Source: a virus | Virus record (IMG/VR): IMGVR_UViG_3300031539_000074 | Location: 1 to 45,739 of that record | Direction: 5' to 3' (one strand) | DNA: 45,739 nucleotides | Shown: positions 27,305 through 34,305 of the stretch, piece after piece | Position numbering within the stretch: position 1 is the stretch's first letter | Layout of the letters: the number at the start of each line of letters is the position of its first letter | Translations under genes and position numbers: made by a program | Notes under the pieces: model-generated | The model's input: only the letters and a program-made list of their open reading frames with translations | The model's database searches: none | Told to the model about the DNA's origin: nothing

Positions 27305-27435
27305 TTATCACTTCCGGTCTTAGAACGGACAAAAGCGCCTTGTGAGCGCCTTATATTCATTTTGCGTATTATCTTTTTAGTATTATATGCCTTGCGTTTC
27401 TCGGTTTTAGAAAGTTCATATTGTTCTTTAGTCAT
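27301..27435 (-). CDS. Small basic protein, first gene of the late operon
   Basis: 44 residues from ATG 27435, with GAGGG four bases upstream. A longer frame to 27534 covers a leader hairpin and is less likely. The sequence is rich in Lys/Arg (TEKRKAYNTKKIIRKMNIRRSQ), so it probably binds nucleic acid. Its stop overlaps the PLD-like gene start (ATGA). The function is unknown. Confidence 0.55.
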   Translation of the reverse strand: MTKEQYELSKTEKRKAYNTKKIIRKMNIRRSQGAFVRSKTGSDK

Positions 27436-27453
27436 AATACCCTCAAAATTATA

Positions 27454-27490
27454 TGAGCGGTTTAACGACGACACGGCATCAAACCGCTCA
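27454..27490 (-). promoter_or_regulatory. Leader hairpin of the late transcript
   Basis: TGAGCGGTTT pairs over ten perfect base pairs with AAACCGCTCA around a 17-base loop. It lies about 45 bases downstream of the expected late start site and just before the first late ribosome site. The following bases are TATAATTTT, so weak termination or an antitermination site are both possible. Confidence 0.5.
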
Positions 27491-27542
27491 ATCCTCTGGG
27501 GGAGAAGAAAAGTCAGCGTTTCAAAATGCATCATTTATTGGG

Positions 27543-27571
27543 AATATATGTATTTATTGGAGGTTTGTCAA
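27543..27571 (-). promoter_or_regulatory. Late operon promoter
   Basis: Minus-strand TTGACA (27571-27566), 17 bp, then TATATT (27548-27543), a near-consensus sigma70 promoter. The start is expected near 27536. It precedes the terminase-to-lysis gene block, which ends at the terminator 1167-1194. Late phage promoters often need activators; this one does not look as though it would. Confidence 0.8.
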
Positions 27572-27614
27572 GTGGTGTTTATTATTGGAGACTACAAATT
27601 GATTTGCTCGTCAA

Positions 27615-27992
27615 TCATTTACCACCCTTCTTGTTAAATTCTTCTTCTGTTATAACGATTATTTTCTTTGTTTTATACTTAATTATTATTTGCAGGCAGA
27701 ATGTTTCTTTACAATTATTGCATTGGCAAAGTAAAACTATCCGTTTTGTAAGTGTTTCACGTTCACCAATTTCTTGATAATCACCAAATTTATGACAATA
27801 TGGGCATGTAACAAAAACTCTATCATAAAAAATTGCGTTGTCTCTTGATTCCATCATTCGCCTCCGTATTGTTTCATCATCATGCGTTTCCTCATCAATA
27901 ATCTTAGCATATATACCCGCTGTTGTTCCTGGTGCATCGGGTATCCAAGAATTTTGTGAGAGAATAATACGTTTTGCACCTGAAAATAGCAT
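27615..27992 (-). CDS. Zinc-ribbon protein
   Basis: Up to 125 residues. CPYC and CQCNNC (about residues 63 and 89) form a Cys4 zinc ribbon, with a basic C-terminal tail. ATG 27992 has no ribosome site. An internal ATG at 27857 (80-residue product) has GGAGG three bases upstream, and either may be used. The upstream segment reads like real protein in this frame but overlaps the gene at 27904-28044 in another frame, which suggests a frameshift between the two. The function is unknown. Confidence 0.55.
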   Translation of the reverse strand: MLFSGAKRIILSQNSWIPDAPGTTAGIYAKIIDEETHDDETIRRRMMESRDNAIFYDRVFVTCPYCHKFGDYQEIGERETLTKRIVLLCQCNNCKETFCLQIIIKYKTKKIIVITEEEFNKKGGK

Positions 27993-28044
27993 ATTGTTTG
28001 CCGTTAATAGGGTAAATATAAGTTCTTACATCTGGTATATCCAT
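27904..28044 (-). CDS. Short reading frame with strong ribosome site, possible frameshifted 5' end of the zinc-ribbon gene
   Basis: 46 residues, starting MDIPDVRTYIYP. A GGAGG six bases before the ATG is one of the best in the window. The frame then overlaps, out of frame, the N-terminal part of the zinc-ribbon frame 27615-27992, which has no ribosome site at its own first ATG. One base of shift near codon 10 would fuse the two into a protein of about 140 residues. It could be a separate small gene, a sequencing error or a decayed gene. Confidence 0.4.
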   Translation of the reverse strand: MDIPDVRTYIYPINGKQYAIFRCKTYYSLTKFLDTRCTRNNSGYIC

Positions 28045-28077
28045 GACTTACCTCCGTTGTGATTGCCTTGTTAAATT

Positions 28078-28130
28078 GTGAGACTTCGGACTCACTCTGT
28101 CCTTTAACGGCCCGTAGGCCGTCCGTCAGG
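28078..28130 (-). repeat. Intergenic double-hairpin repeat, copy A
   Basis: On the minus strand ACGGCC/GGCCGT (loop TACG) is followed by GTGAG/CTCAC with an inner C-G pair. The 53-bp unit matches 29224-29276 with one difference, in a loop. It lies right after the stop of the gene 28126-28308. Confidence 0.8.
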
Positions 28131-28308
28131 AATTAATAAAATTAGTACATTCAACTACTTTACAAGTTTCGGTGTAACTATCAAATATATCAAATATATC
28201 TAATACTTCTTCGCATACCTTCTGTACTGCTGACGTGTGACTATTAGATAGAACAAAATATACTTTATTCTGTTTGCACGGTGGCATAGTGACTTTGTAG
28301 AGTTCCAT
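28126..28308 (-). CDS. Small hypothetical protein
   Basis: 60 residues, of no recognised family. It begins MELYKVTMPPCKQ, and a helix follows (SAVQKVCEEVLDIFDIF). GGGGAGAAG lies five bases before the ATG within the repeated leader described at 28310-28348. Being short, Cys-containing and in an accessory cluster gives no clue to function. Confidence 0.55.
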   Translation of the reverse strand: MELYKVTMPPCKQNKVYFVLSNSHTSAVQKVCEEVLDIFDIFDSYTETCKVVECTNFINS

Positions 28309-28309
28309 T

Positions 28310-28348
28310 GTACTTCTCCCCTATTATTGTGTGAGACTTCGGACTCAC
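28310..28348 (-). repeat. Repeated leader, copy B (hairpin plus ribosome site)
   Basis: GTGAG/CTCAC hairpin (28331-28348) followed by a spacer and GGGGAGAAG. This 39-bp block is nearly identical to that before the gene 28761-29201. It delivers the same 5' leader to two unrelated genes. Confidence 0.75.
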
Positions 28349-28536
28349 TATATGCGATCGATAATCTGTCCTGAATCAGGATATTCAGGGCTTCCCTTTA
28401 ATACTTGAGTCCACCTGACAAATGGATTGTGTTGTTCTTTTCTTTCGCACAGTTCCCTTGCTTCTTCCTCTGTGGAAAAGAGATATTCCCACGGGATCGC
28501 GTTTCTTGATATCTTAATTTGCGCAACAAACATCAT
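28348..28536 (-). CDS. Small hypothetical protein
   Basis: 62 residues starting MMFVAQIKISRNAIPWEY, probably a small alpha/beta fold; residues 21-35 form an acidic helix (STEEEARELCERKEQ). AGGAGGG lies five bases before the ATG. It is in the accessory cluster between zinc-ribbon genes. No family is recognised. Confidence 0.6.
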   Translation of the reverse strand: MMFVAQIKISRNAIPWEYLFSTEEEARELCERKEQHNPFVRWTQVLKGSPEYPDSGQIIDRI

Positions 28537-28568
28537 GATACCCTCCTGTGATTGTGAATAATCTGTTT

Positions 28569-28736
28569 TTACTGCTTTATATCCCTTTTCGGTTTCCGCC
28601 CCGGTTCATTGCCTGTTCGTGGTGTATCCCACTTTGTCGATCCGCAATGGGGACACTTGCCGGGTCGCTCTTCACCTCTCGGCCACCATGACCAAGTACA
28701 ACGCAGACAGTGTTTTTTGAAATCGTTAATGTTCAT
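28569..28736 (-). CDS. 55-residue zinc-ribbon protein
   Basis: A short gene starting at ATG 28736 with GGAGG seven bases upstream. CLRC at residues 10-13 and CPHC at 28-31 form a Cys4 zinc ribbon, separated by a Trp-rich WSWWPRG, and a basic tail follows (RKPKRDIK). Similar single zinc ribbons are common phage accessory proteins and may bind nucleic acid or proteins. The strong ribosome site and conserved Cys pattern support it despite its size. Confidence 0.65.
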   Translation of the reverse strand: MNINDFKKHCLRCTWSWWPRGEERPGKCPHCGSTKWDTPRTGNEPGRKPKRDIKQ

Positions 28737-28760
28737 AATCAAACCTCCAGTTTTAAATTA

Positions 28761-29201
28761 TTATTCTGTGCCCTTAAGCAGTAATGCATATTTTCGTGAC
28801 CAATCAGTATAGCCGCATTTGTGACAGTATAAGGGTTTTGATAATCCGCATTTATAATTCTGTTTTAAAAATTCGTGATCGCAATCTGCTTGACGTTCAA
28901 GTTGTTTTCGGTGGGCTTCGGTCCTTAATTCTTCCTCTGCTATATCCTCAGCGTTTTCCTCTTCTCCATATTTGATTAAATCAATGGCTTTTTTTGTGTC
29001 ATAATAATAGGTGACGTTATATTTTTTTGATGTATGATGCCATTCACAATGTCCGATTTCTTCAAGAGCTTTGCGAGCCTCTTTCTGTATACATCCGGCT
29101 TCCTGTGCTACGATTTTAACCGCCGTCGTCATTGGATAACGCCCACAGTCTTCCGCTTCAACCGCGTTGTTTGATTTTGAGTATCCATTGTATCCTGACA
29201 T
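28761..29201 (-). CDS. Hypothetical protein with C-terminal zinc ribbon
   Basis: 146 residues. Residues about 25-75 resemble a winged-helix-like fold (MTTAVKIVAQEAGC, ARKALEEIGH, then a YYYDTKKAIDLI strand). A charged helix lies at 85-105, and a C-terminal metal site includes CDHEF and CHKCGYTDW. It is preceded by the repeated leader with GGGGAGAAG five bases before ATG. DNA binding is plausible but not shown. Confidence 0.6.
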   Translation of the reverse strand: MSGYNGYSKSNNAVEAEDCGRYPMTTAVKIVAQEAGCIQKEARKALEEIGHCEWHHTSKKYNVTYYYDTKKAIDLIKYGEEENAEDIAEEELRTEAHRKQLERQADCDHEFLKQNYKCGLSKPLYCHKCGYTDWSRKYALLLKGTE

Positions 29202-29276
29202 TGTTCTTCTCCCCTATTATTGTGTGAGACTTCGGACTCACTCTGTCCTTTAACGGCCCGGAGGCCGTCCGTCAGG
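29202..29276 (-). repeat. Intergenic double-hairpin repeat and leader, copy C
   Basis: This is the full version of the element: ACGGCC/GGCCGT hairpin (loop TCCG), GTGAG/CTCAC hairpin (29224-29241) and the GGGGAGAAG leader. Its first half matches copy A (28078-28130) and its second half matches copy B (28310-28348), so it looks like the parent arrangement. Confidence 0.75.
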
Positions 29277-29480
29277 TTAGTGGAATTTAATTTCTGCCAA
29301 CCTATAGCCTTTGAGAAAAGCAGTGATTTCTTTTGCTGTGCCTTCAAACATACAAACATTAACATCTACTTGAATAAGTCTGTATGTATCCTCAATATAC
29401 CCTTCAAGCTCAAAACCCATCTCACATGCTGCTTGTGATGTTTCGGTAAGATATTTTTCATATGCGGTTGCGGTTTTCAT
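29277..29480 (-). CDS. Small hypothetical protein, first gene after promoter 29528-29556
   Basis: 67 residues, acidic, starting MKTATAYEKYL; probably alpha/beta (YRLIQVDVNVCMFEG, then a helix KEITAFLKGY). GGGAGAG precedes the ATG. It is the first gene of the accessory transcript. No family is recognised. Confidence 0.6.
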   Translation of the reverse strand: MKTATAYEKYLTETSQAACEMGFELEGYIEDTYRLIQVDVNVCMFEGTAKEITAFLKGYRLAEIKFH

Positions 29481-29527
29481 CGTTCTCTCCCGGTTTGTGG
29501 TCGTTAACTTCTCTTCATCTGGTATAT

Positions 29528-29556
29528 AATATACTATATAAAGCGCATTATGTCAA
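29528..29556 (-). promoter_or_regulatory. Promoter of the accessory operon
   Basis: Minus-strand TTGACA (29556-29551), 17 bp, TATATT (29533-29528). The expected start is near 29521, about 40 bases before the gene 29277-29480. It follows directly after a strong terminator, so it opens a new transcript. Confidence 0.85.
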
Positions 29557-29575
29557 GTATTAATTTTATTGTTAC

Positions 29576-29626
29576 AAAAAAAAGACCGCCCGAAAGCCCT
29601 TTATTCATGGGCTTCTGCAGACGGTC
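29576..29626 (-). terminator. Strong intrinsic terminator of the replication operon
   Basis: Outer arms GACCG/CGGTC and inner AAGCCC/GGGCTT form a long hairpin at 29584-29626, followed on the minus strand by eight T (29583-29576). A plus-strand T run is absent beyond the hairpin, so it mainly serves minus-strand transcription from the glycosyltransferase gene. Confidence 0.9.
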
Positions 29627-29725
29627 AAAAAATAATTATTAATTTTGGCTTTTTTTATTTCTTTTTCTTCTGAAATTCGCTCATTTTTTTACAAAAGTGC
29701 GCACTTCTCATTGCGTATTATGCCG

Positions 29726-30691
29726 TTATTTCATCCTTTCCATTAATCCGATTGCATACGGTTTGCCTTGCTGACCTCGTATTGCCAATATCTCATGATC
29801 ACTCGGAAGTCTCGGATACTTGCCATCAGGTGTAATCGTGTCGGCGATATATTTTGCATCACCGGGATTAGCCTCTGCTGTCAACCCTATCATGTCAATA
29901 AACTTATGATTGATCGCTGTGTATGCAATCATGCCGATGTCGCCAGAGATTATTCGCTCGGCCACAGGGATTTGCTCTCGAACTATTTTGCCTATTTTTT
30001 GCCGCGCTTCCTGTATCGGTCGATAGTCGATAAAAAACGGTCTGAATTTCTCAATTGACATATATGTGTTAAGGGCAAAGATAATAAGGAACGCATAAAT
30101 AAGACGTTTACTGCGCTGTTTATTTGAGAAGTGTATGAATAGAATCACCATTAAGGGGAGTAAATGAACGCTGTATCGAACAAGATCGGCACGAATACCA
30201 AATGAATAAACTAAGTACGCTATGAGACTGTATAGACAGAGCGAATCTTTTTTGAAGATTACCGCTATCCCAAACAGTACTGCCGACCCATATAACATCC
30301 AGTATTGAAGCATTTCATGAGGATTGCCTTGGTAGTAAGGATTTATATTCTTTATCTGCATAACGTGAGGAATGATGTCACCATAGTAAGCGTAACGGGC
30401 AAGATAATAAATGTTTATGATCCCCATTATCGTTCCTATATATTTCCAATTTCCCCGCTCATGCCATAGATACACCGGCAGCAGTAACAACCCGTCATGT
30501 CGAGTAAGGATAATTGCTACAATCAATACAGTGAGTATCCGTGATTCTGATTTATTCAGCACACAGTACACAAACAGACTAACCAGCATCGCAAAAAATA
30601 CGGTTTCCATGCCGCTGACAGCCCAACCGGACATGAAGCCATGCAAACATACCAGAGCCGCTATAACGTAGCCTATCCATGATTTATTCAT
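29726..30691 (-). CDS. GT-C glycosyltransferase-like membrane protein, C-terminal part
   Basis: 321 residues from ATG 30691, with GGAG seven bases upstream; the longer frame starts at GTG. Eight or so membrane segments are followed by a soluble C-terminal part. Motifs SGMETVFFAML, TRHDGLLLLPVYLW and YYLARYAYYGDIIPH match AftB/DPY19-like GT-C enzymes that use polyprenyl-phosphate sugars. The N-terminal catalytic loop of that family is missing here and is found instead in the separate gene 30902-31210. It probably modifies host surface glycan, possibly to exclude other phages. Confidence 0.7.
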   Translation of the reverse strand: MNKSWIGYVIAALVCLHGFMSGWAVSGMETVFFAMLVSLFVYCVLNKSESRILTVLIVAIILTRHDGLLLLPVYLWHERGNWKYIGTIMGIINIYYLARYAYYGDIIPHVMQIKNINPYYQGNPHEMLQYWMLYGSAVLFGIAVIFKKDSLCLYSLIAYLVYSFGIRADLVRYSVHLLPLMVILFIHFSNKQRSKRLIYAFLIIFALNTYMSIEKFRPFFIDYRPIQEARQKIGKIVREQIPVAERIISGDIGMIAYTAINHKFIDMIGLTAEANPGDAKYIADTITPDGKYPRLPSDHEILAIRGQQGKPYAIGLMERMK

Positions 30692-30899
30692 GGTCACGCT
30701 CCAGACTATTTAAATATATCTTAGTGTGATGACTTCTCCAGTTTTTAATCTCCATAACACTATAATAAATAGTTAGTCCTGTCCAACATACAAAAACTAT
30801 TGTCATAGATATACGATCACCCAACCCATAGATTGGATCACTATACATACCAATGGTTCCGCCTGCTGCAACCAACCACCAAAATATTACTAAAAACAT
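30684..30899 (-). CDS. Small membrane protein between glycosyltransferase halves
   Basis: 71 residues with two likely membrane spans (about 2-20 and 31-50) and a basic tail (KNWRSHHTK). AAAGGGG lies six bases before the ATG, two bases after the upstream stop. It overlaps the next gene by 8 bases. Its place between two halves of one enzyme suggests it is part of the same complex, or that its insertion split the enzyme. Confidence 0.6.
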   Translation of the reverse strand: MFLVIFWWLVAAGGTIGMYSDPIYGLGDRISMTIVFVCWTGLTIYYSVMEIKNWRSHHTKIYLNSLERDHE

Positions 30900-30901
30900 C
30901 T

Positions 30902-31210
30902 CTAACCCCTTTCAGTTGTCTTGATTATTAACACGGCGATAACGAACAAACTTGCCAGTGACAATAGAATCGACATTATCTCAGGCGGTATTCCGATCTT
31001 GTAAAACATAGCAAGAATGACTGTGAACAGGAAAGAGCTTGCCGCGTCCACATGCTCACCGGCATTAAATACCATACCGTCACCATTCGCTAAATTCACC
31101 GCATATCGATACGTGATATAGCTATCATCATATTGGTTAGTCAATATACCAGTTCCGCCATAAATGAATACTATTACACAAATAATACAGAGTGCAAATA
31201 GATATTTCAT
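30902..31210 (-). CDS. GT-C glycosyltransferase-like protein, N-terminal part
   Basis: 102 residues: one membrane span, then YDDSYITYRYAVNLANGDG (residues about 27-45), then FNAGEHVDAASSF and two more spans. The DD motif in the first outer loop is the catalytic site of GT-C enzymes. In known relatives this continues directly into the part encoded at 29726-30691. AGGAGGAG precedes the ATG. The catalytic half is therefore made as a separate polypeptide. Confidence 0.7.
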   Translation of the reverse strand: MKYLFALCIICVIVFIYGGTGILTNQYDDSYITYRYAVNLANGDGMVFNAGEHVDAASSFLFTVILAMFYKIGIPPEIMSILLSLASLFVIAVLIIKTTERG

Positions 31211-31213
31211 TCC

Positions 31214-32155
31214 TTACTCCTCCTCTGGTTTTATCGGAATTTGAGCTATTTCGCAGAACGCCTTGATTTTATCCTCGTGAACGGTGAGAGAGCTTACAAA
31301 CATAAATCCATTGCAATACAGATGGAGTATGCCATGTGCGTAATTGGCCAACCATTTGAAGCCCTTAGGAATCTCGACAGCCCAATCCTCGGCGGTTGCA
31401 AGACGGATATATTCTTTATCTCTGCACACTTCCCTACCTTCCTCATCAATAAACCAACAAACATCATATTCTACTTCTGTAATCTGCTTTGGAAAAGTGT
31501 TTTGATAGTCACGCTTAACCTCACCTCCAGACATTATTCGGCATATCCAATCCCCAACCTTGAACTCCGGCTCAGGCTCTTTCTTGTCAACAGGAACAGC
31601 ATCACAGCTTCGGTAGTACTTAGCACCATCCAATAACTCATAATCATACCATTTTCTTTTATGAGCAGAATGTATCCATATTTCATCCGGTAGTTCTTTT
31701 TTCTCCGACTCCGGTTCTTTATCGTAAATGATGTGTTCACTGCCCTTCAATAATCGAGAACAGGTAAGGGGACATAAATTTTTAAAAGCCTTTCTGATTT
31801 TATTGATATCAAAATTAGGCTCCGGCTCAGGCTCTTTCTCCAGAAGGGTGTCTTCGGCTACCCATCTTTCATGTCCGTTATCAAGCACTATTAGATAGGG
31901 CGTTTCTGGTGTAATTTCAGTATTAATTCCTTTAATATCAACCCACTGAGTATGACAAATAGCATCACCTTTAAACCATAGATGCCGTCCGGCGCTGTAT
32001 TTGAGTACAGGAGCGGCAGGCTCGGTTAAAGAGTCGATGATTTCACACACATCCTGTATTCTTTGTGTACTATCAGATAAACGAGTTTTAAAGTTATTAT
32101 TTATTTTGGCCTCGATCGCATCTGCCGCTTCCTTCGATATTTTTACATCAGTCAT
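31214..32155 (-). CDS. Phage hypothetical protein with KVGDW domains
   Basis: 313 residues from ATG 32155, overlapping the upstream stop (TGATG). It is modular: an N-terminal helix, then several small beta domains joined by acidic linkers (KEPEPEP, EPESEKKE, KKEPEPE). FKVGDWICRI followed by YIRLATAEDW is a known phage module in which short KVGDW units end in IRLAT. The linkers look like the result of repeated module duplication. The function is unknown. Confidence 0.6.
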   Translation of the reverse strand: MTDVKISKEAADAIEAKINNNFKTRLSDSTQRIQDVCEIIDSLTEPAAPVLKYSAGRHLWFKGDAICHTQWVDIKGINTEITPETPYLIVLDNGHERWVAEDTLLEKEPEPEPNFDINKIRKAFKNLCPLTCSRLLKGSEHIIYDKEPESEKKELPDEIWIHSAHKRKWYDYELLDGAKYYRSCDAVPVDKKEPEPEFKVGDWICRIMSGGEVKRDYQNTFPKQITEVEYDVCWFIDEEGREVCRDKEYIRLATAEDWAVEIPKGFKWLANYAHGILHLYCNGFMFVSSLTVHEDKIKAFCEIAQIPIKPEEE

Positions 32156-32544
32156 CACTCACCGTCCTTTCCCGGGCGGTATATCGAGCCGATTTTCTTG
32201 CTCGCCGCCCATAAATGCCATTTATCATTACCCCGTTTTAATTCAAATAATCCATCATTCTGGTTAAATACAAGTGTAGCGGTTATAAATCTGGTAATCC
32301 CTGTGCGTGGGTCTGTGTCTTCAATTTCAAACACATCCCCAGTGAAGTACCCCCTAAAACCTTTATTAACAGAGGTATATTTGATGTAATGCAGATATTC
32401 ATTGAATGGCTGTAATTTAAGGGATTGTCTATAGGTAACATTCCCTTCTTCGTTTCTATATAATTTTCTATATCCAACAATCGTCCCATCACATATCAGC
32501 CGTAACATTTCCTCTTCTCCAAATTCAATTCCTATCCTGTCCAT
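32155..32544 (-). CDS. YopX-like hypothetical protein
   Basis: 129 residues. GYFTGDVFEIEDTDPRTG in the middle, followed by a second strand pair and the ending KKIGSIYRPGK, resemble the YopX family of small phage proteins (which usually end GNIYENPELL). The match is weak and the C-terminus is short. GAGGCTGACA precedes the ATG, a leader also used at 32807. Confidence 0.45.
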   Translation of the reverse strand: MDRIGIEFGEEEMLRLICDGTIVGYRKLYRNEEGNVTYRQSLKLQPFNEYLHYIKYTSVNKGFRGYFTGDVFEIEDTDPRTGITRFITATLVFNQNDGLFELKRGNDKWHLWAASKKIGSIYRPGKDGE

Positions 32545-32546
32545 TG

Positions 32547-32807
32547 TCAGCCTCTTTTGTTATATGATTTATTGAAAAAATCCATATCTCCTATTTCAAA
32601 ATCAGCCGTCGAGATTGTTTTTCTCAATTTCCATATATATCCACATTTGCATGTTGCTATAACTTTAGTATAATATGCATCATACGGGCTTACCGGATAC
32701 CCATCTATATAACCATTAGGCGATACCTCTACACTCATGATTTCTTCTTCATATTGATCTAATTTATATGGAAAATTTCCGCATACAGGGCATTTTGGTA
32801 CTTTCAT
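32547..32807 (-). CDS. Zinc-ribbon protein
   Basis: 86 residues from ATG 32807, chosen because GAGGCTGACA lies just upstream; a longer frame extends seven codons. CPVC (residues 6-9) and CKCGY near 57 form a Cys4 zinc ribbon with a long loop between them containing GYIDGYPVSPYDAYY. It is a typical phage accessory protein. The function is unknown. Confidence 0.6.
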   Translation of the reverse strand: MKVPKCPVCGNFPYKLDQYEEEIMSVEVSPNGYIDGYPVSPYDAYYTKVIATCKCGYIWKLRKTISTADFEIGDMDFFNKSYNKRG

Positions 32808-32834
32808 TGTCAGCCTCAAATTCGTCAAGGGTTA
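32801..32834. repeat. 34-bp direct repeat with ribosome site, copy 1
   Basis: This 34-bp sequence is identical to 33185-33218. On the minus strand it carries the GAGGCTGACA ribosome site and an ATG. Here the ATG is the start of the zinc-ribbon gene. Confidence 0.9.
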
Positions 32835-33175
32835 ATACCAAGTTCATTCATGCAAAATCGTAAGAGTGCATACGCATCCCTGAGTTCTTCAGCGATTTCT
32901 TCGGGAGGATTTCCGGCAAGACCCGCAACTATAAGTCGTTCTGATTCACGAAATTCATTACAATCAAGCGCAAGTGATGCTGCACTACGATACAAAATTG
33001 AACGAGATGGCTCAGAAGAAACCTCATCATTCACAAGCCTGGCCGCTTTGGATTCATTTTCAAAGGCTTTAAGTAATAATTTATTTGCTTCTACCTTATC
33101 ATTTTTAAGTTTTGCAATAAAAGCCATTTCAGCAAAACTCATAGCATTATTATGTAATTCTTGGATACTACTCAT
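32825..33175 (-). CDS. Conserved helical (TPR-like) hypothetical protein
   Basis: 116 residues, all helical. The pattern SSEPSRSILYRSAASLALDC, then FRESERLIVAGLAG and PPEEIAEELRDAY recalls a widespread bacterial family of TPR-like proteins with the same SxLYRSAASLAL core (recalled, not searched). It is probably a cellular gene carried by the phage. Its ribosome site is moderate (GGTAGAA). The function is unknown. Confidence 0.65.
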   Translation of the reverse strand: MSSIQELHNNAMSFAEMAFIAKLKNDKVEANKLLLKAFENESKAARLVNDEVSSEPSRSILYRSAASLALDCNEFRESERLIVAGLAGNPPEEIAEELRDAYALLRFCMNELGINP

Positions 33176-33184
33176 TTCTACCAG

Positions 33185-33218
33185 CTTTCATTGTCAGCCT
33201 CAAATTCGTCAAGGGTTA
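33185..33218. repeat. 34-bp direct repeat with ribosome site, copy 2
   Basis: It is identical to 32801-32834. Here the ATG it carries opens a seven-codon frame (MKAGRNE) that overlaps the start of the TPR-like gene. The copy therefore looks like a leftover of a leader duplication or a small coupling frame. Confidence 0.85.
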
Positions 33219-33256
33219 GCTCCGTTATTTTGAATGAGTTAAATACATAGTATAAG

Positions 33257-33634
33257 TCAAGTGATTTCTCCTAATATATCAAGTGTTATTGGTGTTATCC
33301 GGGGCGACCACCGCATCGCCTTACCACCCATTTTGACTTTTAGTTTACGCCAGCACCATACTTCGAGTATCCCCCCCGGTGTTTGTAACCAATCAATACA
33401 TTCAGTGGTATGTTCTTCTCTCATTTTCCGAAGATGTGATGCGCTTGATTGACTACATGCCTGTATTCCGACAAACCCACGTGCCGGGTCTAAGCAGAGA
33501 ATGTCAACGATTCCAAAAAGGTCTTGCCTTACTCCATGGGGCCCAGCATAGGCATTCCATTTTTCCACTACAGCACAGATATTGCCCTGACCTCTGAGGT
33601 ATCTCATAGTTCTCTGTGTTGGAGAATCAGCCAT
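33257..33634 (-). CDS. PD-(D/E)XK nuclease-like protein
   Basis: 125 residues. VRQDLFGIVDILCLD supplies the first acidic residue, and FVGIQACSQSSASHLRKM follows where an E-x-K would be expected; here Gln replaces Glu. Phage and bacterial relatives of VRR-NUC-like proteins share this D...Q pattern with WNAYAG upstream (recalled). It may be a junction-resolving nuclease in replication or repair. The ATG overlaps the upstream stop, with GAGGCGACC as ribosome site. Confidence 0.6.
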   Translation of the reverse strand: MADSPTQRTMRYLRGQGNICAVVEKWNAYAGPHGVRQDLFGIVDILCLDPARGFVGIQACSQSSASHLRKMREEHTTECIDWLQTPGGILEVWCWRKLKVKMGGKAMRWSPRITPITLDILGEIT

Positions 33635-33908
33635 CGGTCGCCTCGCTTTCTGGTTTAACCGTTGTTATATGCCATTCACAACCTTGATCGTGATATTCAC
33701 ATTCTTCTGTACATGGCACTTTATATCCGGGTTCGCAATCCAGACCATCCCCACCGCATGCCATAAGATCATTTAACTCACAGCCGCAGTTATCACCTGC
33801 TAATCCCTCATAGCCATCATCTTCCAAATACTCGCGCAGAGCGGCTTTAAGTTCTGCGTTTATACCATCACGCTCAATGAGGTCTAAGATTATTTCTTTA
33901 ACATTCAT
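33627..33908 (-). CDS. Cys-rich small phage protein
   Basis: 93 residues. REYLEDDGYEGL, NCGCELNDLM, CEPGYKVPC and CEWHI follow the order seen in a common phage hypothetical family with several Cys pairs that probably bind zinc. It is acidic overall. It overlaps both neighbours. The function is unknown. Confidence 0.65.
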   Translation of the reverse strand: MNVKEIILDLIERDGINAELKAALREYLEDDGYEGLAGDNCGCELNDLMACGGDGLDCEPGYKVPCTEECEYHDQGCEWHITTVKPESEATDG

Positions 33909-34077
33909 TCTCTACCTCTCTCGTTATTGTGGCTTTTTCTATCGCAGCACGGAGTAATTTCAGACAGTCGTGCTCTTTTCCGTATTCCCTTTTTAATATT
34001 TCAAAATATTCCTTCGCTACTAGACATGCCTCATATAAATCAGGAGCGGCAAATAAATCAACTTTCATATTTTTCAT
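33898..34077 (-). CDS. Small helical hypothetical protein
   Basis: 59 residues from ATG 34077 (GTGGAGA upstream; the longer frame starts with GTG). The segment APDLYEACLVAKEYF, ending LLRAAIEKA, is typical of small phage proteins of unknown role. Its stop overlaps the following gene's start. Confidence 0.6.
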   Translation of the reverse strand: MKNMKVDLFAAPDLYEACLVAKEYFEILKREYGKEHDCLKLLRAAIEKATITREVENEC

Positions 34078-34092
34078 TCTCCACCTCACTCG

Positions 34093-34305
34093 TTATTGTG
34101 ACCGGTCGGGTTTACCTTCATAAAACAACTCCGTTCCCATGATAATTGTCACCGCTCCGGTTTCTTTCAGCGTTTTGCGGATGTCAGGCCATTCGACCTT
34201 TTTCACATTCTCGGAAGGCTGGCTTGCTTTCCATTCATCAAAACTCTCAACGATACTTTTCATCGCTTCCGGCAGGATCTCTTTTATGTGTTTTGGCTCG
34301 CTCAT
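34093..34305 (-). CDS. Small acidic hypothetical protein after DnaB
   Basis: 70 residues. The first half is helical (HIKEILPEAMKSIVESFDEW), the second half contains DIRKTLKETGAVTIIMG. It overlaps the DnaB stop by ATGA with GGGGGAAC upstream. Its tight coupling to the helicase gene suggests a replication-related role, but nothing identifies it. Confidence 0.6.
   Translation of the reverse strand: MSEPKHIKEILPEAMKSIVESFDEWKASQPSENVKKVEWPDIRKTLKETGAVTIIMGTELFYEGKPDRSQ

Larger units (their letters stand above)
29481..29725 (-). other. 245-bp intergenic region with promoter and terminator
   Basis: Besides the promoter and terminator listed separately, this gap holds a 12-bp perfect palindrome (29695-29706) and a possible 18-codon frame ending in a Lys run (FQKKKK) that lacks a ribosome site. 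I do not call that a gene. Confidence 0.6.

Noticed and set aside
27436-27534. Upstream extension of the first late gene
   Set aside because: The region is the late leader with a 10-bp hairpin; the ATG with a ribosome site is at 27435.
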